From the NCBI GenBank assembly GCA_013336365.1, contig JAAXTT010000033.1, forward strand, positions 1 through 12,177: a DNA stretch of 12,177 nt, read 5' to 3'. The first letter of the stretch is position 1. Every line of letters starts with the position of its first letter. The notes below the pieces were generated by a model, which saw only the letters and a list, made by a program, of their open reading frames with translations, ran no database searches and was not told where the DNA came from. This stretch comes from Peptococcaceae bacterium. Its GTDB lineage: Bacteria; Bacillota; Desulfotomaculia; Desulfotomaculales; Desulfocucumaceae. Below are positions 7,382 through 12,177 of this stretch, in pieces. The position numbers and the translations under genes are program-made.

Positions 7382-8761
7382 ATGCTTATTAACTCAAATA
7401 TTTTCAGAGAATATGATATCCGAGGAGTAGCTGATACAGATCTTGAAGACTCCACTGTTATTTGTCTGGGTAAAGCTTTCGGAACGATGGTCAAAAGGAA
7501 AGGTCTGAATAAAGTTATCATCGGCATGGACAACAGACCCAGTTCTAAAAGGCTGACAGACGCTCTGACTCAAGGGATAACCTCAACCGGATGTGATGTT
7601 GTCAGTATTGGAACTGTTGTCACGCCAATTCTCTATTTTTCCCGAATTCATTATGATATTGACGCTGCTGTAATGATAACCGGAAGCCATAACCCGCCTC
7701 AGGATAACGGCTTTAAAATCGCATTAGGTTCTGGAACAATTTATGGAGAAAAAATTCAGGCTTTAAGACAACTTATGGAAGCTGTAGATTTTGAGTCAGG
7801 AGCCGGCACTTTAGAAACAGCTAATCCTGTACCAGCCTATCTCTCTATGATTAATGAAAAAATAAAACTTGGCCCAAAAAAAATTAAGGTTGCTGTTGAT
7901 TGTGGCAATGGAACCGCCTCATACTTCGCGGTAGATATCTTGTCTGCCTTAGGCTGCCAGGTCATTGATCTTTACTGTGACCCTGACCCAAGCTTTCCTA
8001 ATCATCACCCGGACCCGGTAAAAAGAGAGAATCTCCAAGACCTGATCAAGCAGGTAACCCGAAATAAGGCTGATTTTGGGATAGCCTTTGATGGTGATGC
8101 TGACCGGATAGGTGTGGTAGATAACCAAGGCAATGTAATTTGGGGAGACCAACTTATGGCTATATTTTGGAGAGAAATTATTCAGAAATATCCGGGGGCA
8201 CCTGCAATAATAGAGGTCAAATGCTCCCAATCTCTTGTGGATGAGACGATTAGGCTAGGTGCCAAACCGATATTTTACAAAACAGGACACTCACTGATAA
8301 AAGCCAAAATGAAGGAACTAAATGCACCTTTTGCCGGTGAAATGTCCGGTCACATGTTTTTTGCTGATGAATATTATGGCTATGACGATGCCTTCTATGC
8401 TGCAGGCCGACTATTGCGACTTATGTCAAATTCAAAACAGACACTTTCGTCCATGATATCCACTCTGCCTCAATACTTTTCCACAGCAGAAACAAGAATA
8501 GCCTGTGCTGATCAAATTAAATTTAAAATAATCAGTAAATTACAGGAGCATTTCAGATTGACAGAAAAGGTTATCGATATTGATGGAGTGAGAGTTGTTT
8601 TTGAGGATGGGTGGGGACTTATCAGGGCATCCAATACCCAGCCTGTTCTAGTAGCCCGCTGTGAGGCCAATAGCAAAAGCAGGCTGGATGAAATATCTGG
8701 TATTATCAAAAAGGCTTTGGAAACTCACAAGGAAGTAGCAGCCTTTCAATGGCAGTATTAA
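7382..8761 (+). CDS. manB: Phosphomannomutase / phosphoglucomutase
   Basis: Alpha-D-phosphohexomutase interconverting mannose or glucose 6- and 1-phosphates, supplying nucleotide sugars for envelope polysaccharides. Seen: 459 residues in the four-domain arrangement of the family. The N-terminal FREYDIRG is at 8-15. The phosphoserine loop TGSHNPPQDNG is at 100-110 with Ser102 as the phosphorylated residue. The Mg2+ loop DGDADR is at 237-242. The sugar-specificity loop GEMSGH is at 319-324. The phosphate-binding loop RASNTQP is at 415-421. GEMSGH and RASNTQP are usual for bifunctional PMM/PGM (AlgC-type) enzymes. The ATG is preceded by GGGAGG at an ideal 5-base spacing. It is apparently monocistronic; its stop lies 2 bp from the stop of the converging small gene. 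Mannose versus glucose preference cannot be told. The symbol is by family, not by proven orthology. Confidence 0.93.
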   Translation: MLINSNIFREYDIRGVADTDLEDSTVICLGKAFGTMVKRKGLNKVIIGMDNRPSSKRLTDALTQGITSTGCDVVSIGTVVTPILYFSRIHYDIDAAVMITGSHNPPQDNGFKIALGSGTIYGEKIQALRQLMEAVDFESGAGTLETANPVPAYLSMINEKIKLGPKKIKVAVDCGNGTASYFAVDILSALGCQVIDLYCDPDPSFPNHHPDPVKRENLQDLIKQVTRNKADFGIAFDGDADRIGVVDNQGNVIWGDQLMAIFWREIIQKYPGAPAIIEVKCSQSLVDETIRLGAKPIFYKTGHSLIKAKMKELNAPFAGEMSGHMFFADEYYGYDDAFYAAGRLLRLMSNSKQTLSSMISTLPQYFSTAETRIACADQIKFKIISKLQEHFRLTEKVIDIDGVRVVFEDGWGLIRASNTQPVLVARCEANSKSRLDEISGIIKKALETHKEVAAFQWQY

Positions 8762-8763
8762 TC

Positions 8764-9021
8764 TCAAAACAGCACCCTTAAGATATGTCCGAATAAATAT
8801 AGTAGGGTTAAACCGGCTAAGCCATACCCAATAATATAGTCAGAAAAAGTGTCCTCCTGTTCCATTTTTATGACCATATATTGCATAAAGTAATCCAGTC
8901 TGCTTTTTCCATTGCTCAAAACATTGGATCCTGATTTATGAAAATTACTGACCTTTTCGTTGTTCCAATATTCTTCCAGTATGTCGCATTCAATTCTTCT
9001 CGATAGTCGAACTGTTGTCAT
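8764..9021 (-). CDS. Small probable tail-anchored membrane protein, possibly SOS-controlled
   Basis: I recognise no family. Seen: 85 residues from the ATG at 9021, which has AAGGGTGG seven bases upstream. The ORF could begin 11 codons earlier (9054), but without a ribosome binding site. The first 60 residues are polar and charged with a basic start (RLSRR, 5-9). Residues about 62-84 form one hydrophobic C-terminal segment (YIIGYGLAGLTLLYLFGHIL) ending in RVLF, so a C-tail membrane anchor with the N-terminal part in the cytoplasm is likely. There is no signal peptide and no LysM domain. A perfect sigma-A promoter and SOS-box-like sites upstream show this is a real, regulated gene. A damage-induced division inhibitor or toxin-like role would fit size and topology but is speculation. 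It is convergent with manB, with 2 bp between stops. Confidence 0.75.
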   Translation of the reverse strand: MTTVRLSRRIECDILEEYWNNEKVSNFHKSGSNVLSNGKSRLDYFMQYMVIKMEQEDTFSDYIIGYGLAGLTLLYLFGHILRVLF

Positions 9022-9047
9022 GTAAAAACCACCCTTCAAATATAGTG

Positions 9048-9061
9048 CAAACATATGTTCC
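9048..9061. promoter_or_regulatory. Candidate LexA/DinR SOS box
   Basis: CAAACATATGTTCC matches the Gram-positive LexA/DinR consensus CGAACRNRYGTTYC at 13 of 14 positions (A for G at position 2). It includes a perfect 10-bp palindrome AACATATGTT. It lies about +10 to +23 of the predicted small-gene transcript, a normal place for a LexA roadblock. Confidence 0.6.
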
Positions 9062-9062
9062 G

Positions 9063-9076
9063 GGAACTGTTGTTTG
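9063..9076. promoter_or_regulatory. Second, weaker LexA-like site over the start of transcription
   Basis: GGAACTGTTGTTTG keeps the GAAC-N4-GTT core but departs from the consensus at both inner purine positions and at the ends. It abuts the -10 box and covers the predicted start site. Together with 9048-9061 it would make a tandem operator. A related GAACTGTTGT copy at 9009-9018 overlaps the start codon region. Confidence 0.35.
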
Positions 9077-9077
9077 T

Positions 9078-9106
9078 ATTATATTTGACTTTTTGGGGAT
9101 TGTCAA
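9078..9106 (-). promoter_or_regulatory. Consensus sigma-A promoter of the small membrane-protein gene
   Basis: Minus strand TTGACA (9106-9101), 17-bp spacer, TATAAT (9083-9078): both hexamers perfect with optimal spacing. The start site is expected near 9071, giving a leader of about 50 nt. Such a strong promoter normally needs repression, which fits the operator-like sites just downstream. Confidence 0.85.
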
Positions 9107-9122
9107 CATCCTTTTTCTTTGA

Positions 9123-9151
9123 TTGAACAACTATTGTCAATAGGATAAAAT
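9123..9151 (+). promoter_or_regulatory. Promoter of the PLC-like / cysteine-cluster gene pair
   Basis: TTGAAC (9123-9128), 17-bp spacer, TAAAAT (9146-9151). The start is expected near 9158, 30 nt before the ATG at 9188. This excludes the ATG at 9152 as the true start. It stands back to back with the minus-strand promoter, with 16 bp between the two -35 boxes. Confidence 0.6.
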
Positions 9152-9187
9152 ATGTTGACTTGTCTTATTTTTACCTTGGAGGAAGCA

Positions 9188-9946
9188 ATGTTTCCACAGA
9201 CCCATGTATATTTTGCCAGTAGAGTTTTAGGTAAATTAAATGATGCTGTTGTATTGGGCAGCATCTTTCCGGATATCGCCATCGGTGCCGGAGTAAATAG
9301 GGATTTATCCCATGGAAGCGGCATTGAAATGCTGGAATTTTTAAGTCGAGACAACAGGCTTGTTGATTTTGCCCTGGCCAATATTACTCACGGAGTCAAC
9401 CCTGATGGTCTGGACTATTACAGCGATGAATTGCATCCGCCTTATGAAAAAGGCTATTGCTTTGAAAAAGCACGACCATTGGTTGAGGATACTGTTTACG
9501 CCTGTAATATCCCACCGGGAATGGGTTGGTGGAAAGCTCATAACATAATTGAGATGGGAATAGAGCTATTGATCAGCACTTCCGGAGATTATGGTAAAAT
9601 AATTGGCAGTGCCTTCGAAAATCATTCTTTAATCTCTGATATAGCAGAAAAAATGGGGGTATTTTATTCTCTTGATTCTAACCCGTTTATGGCAAGAATT
9701 AAAAAATTTCCCGAGGTGGTTGACTCGAGCAAATCAACCTGCCAAAGTCTGGCTATTAAATATAATGATCAGATGCTGGATAAGCATAATATCCGGGTTA
9801 AAATACCTGAAGTTGGCCAGCTGATTCTAGAAGCTTCTGAAATAGTAAAAGATGATTTTGAGGATTTTTTCACCTCGGTGACAAAAATAGTCAAAAACCG
9901 CATTTGCTCATTGGAACATTTACATTCTATAAACCAGTCCCGATAG
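9188..9946 (+). CDS. Zinc-dependent phospholipase C-like protein
   Basis: Resembles the zinc-dependent phospholipase C / S1-P1 nuclease fold family in its spacing of metal-ligand motifs. Seen: 252 residues with MFPQTHVYFA at the N terminus (His6), IFPDI (Asp29), DLSHGSG (His42), THGVNPDG (His68, Asp73) and KAHNIIEMGIE (His118, Glu122). The second half is helical and less recognisable. It has no signal peptide, so unlike secreted phospholipases it probably acts in the cytoplasm, and the substrate is unknown. Start: the ATG at 9188 follows GGAGG with a 5-base gap. An in-frame ATG at 9152 lies next to the -10 box and lacks a ribosome binding site. Its TAG stop is embedded in the ribosome binding site of the next gene. 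Family assignment is from motifs only. Confidence 0.72.
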   Translation: MFPQTHVYFASRVLGKLNDAVVLGSIFPDIAIGAGVNRDLSHGSGIEMLEFLSRDNRLVDFALANITHGVNPDGLDYYSDELHPPYEKGYCFEKARPLVEDTVYACNIPPGMGWWKAHNIIEMGIELLISTSGDYGKIIGSAFENHSLISDIAEKMGVFYSLDSNPFMARIKKFPEVVDSSKSTCQSLAIKYNDQMLDKHNIRVKIPEVGQLILEASEIVKDDFEDFFTSVTKIVKNRICSLEHLHSINQSR

Positions 9947-9949
9947 GAG
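9945..9949 (+). promoter_or_regulatory. Ribosome binding site overlapping the upstream stop codon
   Basis: AGGAG shares its first two bases with the TAG (9944-9946) of the PLC-like gene and stands nine bases before TTG 9959. The ATG at 9971 would be 21 bases away, so TTG is the start. Translation of the pair is probably coupled. Confidence 0.7.
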
Positions 9950-9958
9950 ACGACACCA

Positions 9959-10516
9959 TTGAAAAATTCAATGATAACCGATTACAGATTTCTTTACCGG
10001 CTGACCAACCATATAACTCCTCAAAAAGAGGACTGTGGACTTGTATGTGGGAAAATTTGCTGTAAGCCTGATAAGGATAATAGTCTGGGTGTATATCTTT
10101 TTCCTGGTGAGGAAATTCTGTTTCTGAAAACAACACAATGGTATACAATTGAGACCCATAATCCCAAAGAATATGATTTTCCTGAGGAATGGACCAATCC
10201 GGTTTATTTTATAAAGTGCAAGGAGCCATGTCCAAGAGAGGAAAGACCTCTAGCCTGTCGCTTCTTTCCTTTGACTGCCCATCTGCTCAGGGATGGAGAA
10301 TTGATTATTATTAATGAACCAGCTGAGCTACCATATAAATGTCCCCTTATTGAAGAAAAAATCCCTTTAGAAGAAGAATTCATAGATATAATTGCTAAGG
10401 TCTGGCAAATATTGCTGGTCAACCCTGTTATTAAAAGACTGATTGAATTTGACTCAATCAACAGAGAGAAAAGCCTGGCCGGTTTGCCTGAAATTGTCTG
10501 GAACAGATATTCTTAG
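9959..10516 (+). CDS. Cysteine-cluster protein, YkgJ-like putative metal-binding
   Basis: Resembles proteins of the YkgJ-type zinc/iron-chelating cysteine-cluster family; its function is unknown. Seen: 186 codons including the stop, 185 residues from TTG. Eight cysteines are at 26, 30, 34, 35, 87, 91, 100 and 128: DCGLVCGKICC near the N terminus, then KCKEPC and the block RPLACRFFPL, then PYKCPL. C-x-x-x-C-x-x-x-CC plus later C-x-x-x-C spacing suggests a metal or Fe-S site built from two distant segments. The PLACRFFPL motif (arginine-proline next to Cys100) is typical of the family. There is no signal peptide or membrane segment. It is coupled to the PLC-like gene and converges on the next gene, with 18 bp between stops. 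Exact metal and role cannot be told. Confidence 0.7.
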   Translation: MKNSMITDYRFLYRLTNHITPQKEDCGLVCGKICCKPDKDNSLGVYLFPGEEILFLKTTQWYTIETHNPKEYDFPEEWTNPVYFIKCKEPCPREERPLACRFFPLTAHLLRDGELIIINEPAELPYKCPLIEEKIPLEEEFIDIIAKVWQILLVNPVIKRLIEFDSINREKSLAGLPEIVWNRYS

Positions 10517-10534
10517 AAAAACCAATAAGCACGG

Positions 10535-10939
10535 CTACCTCTTTAATAGTAATAACTTTACAAGAATTTCCACCTGTGGCGATATTTCATCAAGCCATTG
10601 AAAAATTATCTCTTTTGATAAATATTTTGGTGCCTCCAGAGCTCCCCCATACAAGGCATCAAATAATGCATTATAAAGCTCCTCTGCTACCTCTTCCCGA
10701 TAAAAAACCTCTTGAACAAGATAGGCCAGCCAGCCTATTTTACCATTCAGGAAAGTAATATCCTCAAGATATTTTTCAGCCTCACTATTCCCTAATTGAA
10801 AGAAATACACACTCTCTCCGTCAAGGGTAATAAGATTTCTATGATTTGAAATTCCGACACCCGACTTTCTGAAGCCTGCACCATATGTCGGAGGATTGAA
10901 ATCAGATAGAAAATTTCCCAGTTTTTCCAACCAACTCAT
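10535..10939 (-). CDS. Protein of unknown function
   Basis: I do not recognise a family. Seen: 134 residues from the ATG at 10939, opening MSWLEKLGNFLSDF. A strand-rich middle follows (GVGISNHRNLITLDGESVYFFQLG). Then come a hydrophobic but probably globular helix GKIGWLAYLVQEVFY and acidic helices, ending in a leucine-rich stretch VEILVKLLLLKR. There is no signal peptide, cysteine cluster or clear membrane span. Start: the ATG at 10939 has AGAAGG nine bases upstream. A TTG at 10981 with AGGG six bases upstream would add 14 basic residues and cannot be excluded. It is divergent from tyrS and convergent with the cysteine-cluster gene. Normal codon use and a ribosome binding site support a real gene. 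I see no clear promoter. Confidence 0.65.
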   Translation of the reverse strand: MSWLEKLGNFLSDFNPPTYGAGFRKSGVGISNHRNLITLDGESVYFFQLGNSEAEKYLEDITFLNGKIGWLAYLVQEVFYREEVAEELYNALFDALYGGALEAPKYLSKEIIFQWLDEISPQVEILVKLLLLKR

Positions 10940-11151
10940 ACCTGCTAACCTTCTTTTCTGATAAATTCGTAGATCAGCCAATAAATGCCCTAATTAAAAT
11001 TTAATCCGATTGCAAAATTATTGAATCAATAGTTTTTTTCGGCAAATAAGATGTCTTATCTTTTACTTTAGCAAACTTGACACTGCAAAAAAAGGAATAT
11101 ATATTTATGATGTGATTTTTTACATAAAATTGGATCAGTGAGGTTATAAAA
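10940..11151. other. Intergenic region between the unknown minus-strand gene and tyrS
   Basis: Holds the tyrS promoter (11077-11105) and ribosome binding site. It also has an AT-rich palindrome ATTATTG-AAT-CAATAGT followed by seven T (about 11018-11041), which would be a weak plus-strand terminator with no obvious gene to serve. No T-box, tRNA or other RNA is seen. Confidence 0.5.
11077..11105 (+). promoter_or_regulatory. Promoter of tyrS
   Basis: TTGACA (11077-11082), 17-bp spacer, TATATT (11100-11105, one mismatch). The start is expected near 11112, giving a leader of only about 40 nt. The leader has no T-box hallmarks. Confidence 0.7.
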
Positions 11152-12177
11152 ATGGATTTTTTAGATGAATTAAAATATCGCGGTCTGGTTAATGATATGT
11201 CTGACCCGGAAGGTATCCGGGAATTGCTGAATAATGAATCTGTAACCATTTACTGTGGTTTTGACCCAACAGCTGACAGTCTTCACATTGGACATTTACT
11301 GCCTTTATTGGGATTACAGCGTTTTCAGCTGGCCGGCCATAAACCCATTGCTCTTGCAGGGGGTGCTACAGGTTTAATTGGAGACCCCAGTGGAAAATCG
11401 GTGGAACGCAATTTAAACTCCAAAGAGCTGGTGGACAGTTATTTAATTAAGATAAAGGAACAATTATCACGCTTTCTCGATTTTGAGTCAGAAACCAATC
11501 CGGCTCTCCTCCTCAACAACTATGACTGGATTTCAAAAATAAATGTCATTGAGTATTTACGGGACATTGGTAAGCATTTCTCAATTAATTCCATGCTGGC
11601 CAAGGATTCAGTAAAATCAAGAATCGAAAATAAGGAGGTTGGAATATCATATACCGAGTTCAGTTATATGATTCTCCAATCCTATGATTTTTATTACCTT
11701 AATAAAAATCATGACTGTAAGCTCCAAATCGGAGGCAGTGACCAATGGGGCAACATAACCTCCGGAATAGAGCTGATTAGAAGAACCATGCAAAAAACTG
11801 CCTATGCACTTACATTTCCTCTAATCACAACCTCAGAGGGGAAAAAATTTGGCAAAACTGAGGCAGGTGCAATCTGGCTGGATAGTAAAAAAACCTCACC
11901 CTATCAATTCTATCAGTTCTGGATTAATGTTACTGACCAAGATGTAATTAGATTTATTAAGTACTTTACTTTCCTAGACCGGGAAGCAATCAATCTTCTG
12001 GAAAATGCAGTAGATACTGCTCCGGAAAAAAGAGAGGCTCAGCAAAAGCTGGCCCATGAAATGACAGTCATGGTACATGGCGCTGAGGAGGCTGCTTCAG
12101 CTAAAAAGATTGGCGAAGCGCTGTTTAGAGGTGAATTAAATCAACTATCTGAAAGCCAGCTAAAAGATGCCCTTTCC
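11152..12177 (+). CDS. tyrS: Tyrosine--tRNA ligase (partial, 3' end beyond the right edge)
   Basis: Class I aminoacyl-tRNA synthetase charging tRNA-Tyr; cytoplasmic. Seen: 342 codons open to the window end. The Tyr-binding YCGFDPT segment is at 34-40, HIGH at 45-48, and GGATGLIGDPSG follows. SYTEFSYMILQSYDF and IGGSDQWGN supply tyrosine and adenylate contacts. The KMSKS-equivalent loop is KFGKT (232-236). The family is about 410-420 residues long, so the C-terminal tRNA-binding S4-like domain lies outside. The ATG at 11152 follows GAGGT seven bases upstream. The KFGKT form of the KMSKS loop is the usual bacterial TyrRS type. It has its own promoter. Only the missing C terminus limits this entry. 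Confidence 0.97.
   Translation, partial: MDFLDELKYRGLVNDMSDPEGIRELLNNESVTIYCGFDPTADSLHIGHLLPLLGLQRFQLAGHKPIALAGGATGLIGDPSGKSVERNLNSKELVDSYLIKIKEQLSRFLDFESETNPALLLNNYDWISKINVIEYLRDIGKHFSINSMLAKDSVKSRIENKEVGISYTEFSYMILQSYDFYYLNKNHDCKLQIGGSDQWGNITSGIELIRRTMQKTAYALTFPLITTSEGKKFGKTEAGAIWLDSKKTSPYQFYQFWINVTDQDVIRFIKYFTFLDREAINLLENAVDTAPEKREAQQKLAHEMTVMVHGAEEAASAKKIGEALFRGELNQLSESQLKDALS

Noticed and set aside
7267..7533. Minus-strand ORF of 88 codons overlapping the phosphohexomutase start
   Set aside because: Shadow of the well-supported plus-strand gene and its promoter region.
9152..9187. Twelve-codon N-terminal extension of the PLC-like protein
   Set aside because: Its ATG touches the -10 box, lies before the expected start of transcription and has no ribosome binding site.
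11018..11041. Palindrome plus seven T upstream of tyrS as an intrinsic terminator
   Set aside because: Stem has one G-C pair and a 3-base loop, and no plus-strand gene ends nearby.
11001..11249. Minus-strand ORF of 82 codons across the tyrS start
   Set aside because: Covers the tyrS promoter and first codons; composition is unlike a protein and there is no ribosome binding site.

Overview
The window looks like a chromosomal segment of a low-to-moderate G+C Firmicute of the clostridial / Peptococcaceae type. The reasons are AT-rich intergenic DNA with near-consensus sigma-A promoters, strong AGGAGG-like ribosome binding sites, several TTG start codons, anaerobic-type late cobalamin genes (CbiA/CbiP/CbiB/CobU), a LexA/DinR-type SOS-box candidate, and a DUF3842 protein. 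Genus-level assignment is inference. No rRNA, tRNA, CRISPR array, insertion sequence or phage gene is visible.

Left part (1-5136, minus strand): a late adenosylcobalamin operon, read right to left as DUF3842 protein -> cobU -> cbiP -> cbiB -> cbiA. cbiP and cbiB overlap by ATGA. cbiA starts at TTG and runs off the left edge. CbiA amidates the a,c side chains of cobyrinate and CbiP the remaining four, CbiB attaches the aminopropanol arm, and CobU activates adenosylcobinamide with GTP. An extended -10 promoter precedes the DUF3842 gene, and the 5' space there is too short for a cobalamin riboswitch.

Middle (5165-7211, minus strand): a fold-type I aminotransferase resembling LL-diaminopimelate aminotransferase, and upstream of it a PHP-domain phosphoesterase. 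Divergent from these is a phosphomannomutase/phosphoglucomutase gene (7382-8761, plus). The divergent region carries two outward TATAAT boxes and an 8+8 bp dyad.

Right part (8764-12177): a small gene for a probable tail-anchored membrane protein (minus strand) sits behind a perfect TTGACA-17-TATAAT promoter overlain by SOS-box-like sequences. Divergent from it is a two-gene plus-strand unit: a zinc-dependent phospholipase C-like protein and, translationally coupled, an eight-cysteine protein resembling the YkgJ-type cysteine-cluster family. After a converging gene of unknown function comes tyrS (plus strand, cut by the right edge) with its own promoter and no T-box.

Most of the window is housekeeping or biosynthetic. 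The parts most worth a second look are the candidate SOS-controlled small membrane protein, the DUF3842 gene heading the B12 operon, and the PLC-like / cysteine-cluster pair. No gene-free stretch exceeds 300 bases; the longest are 10940-11151 (tyrS promoter region) and 9022-9187 (divergent promoter region).
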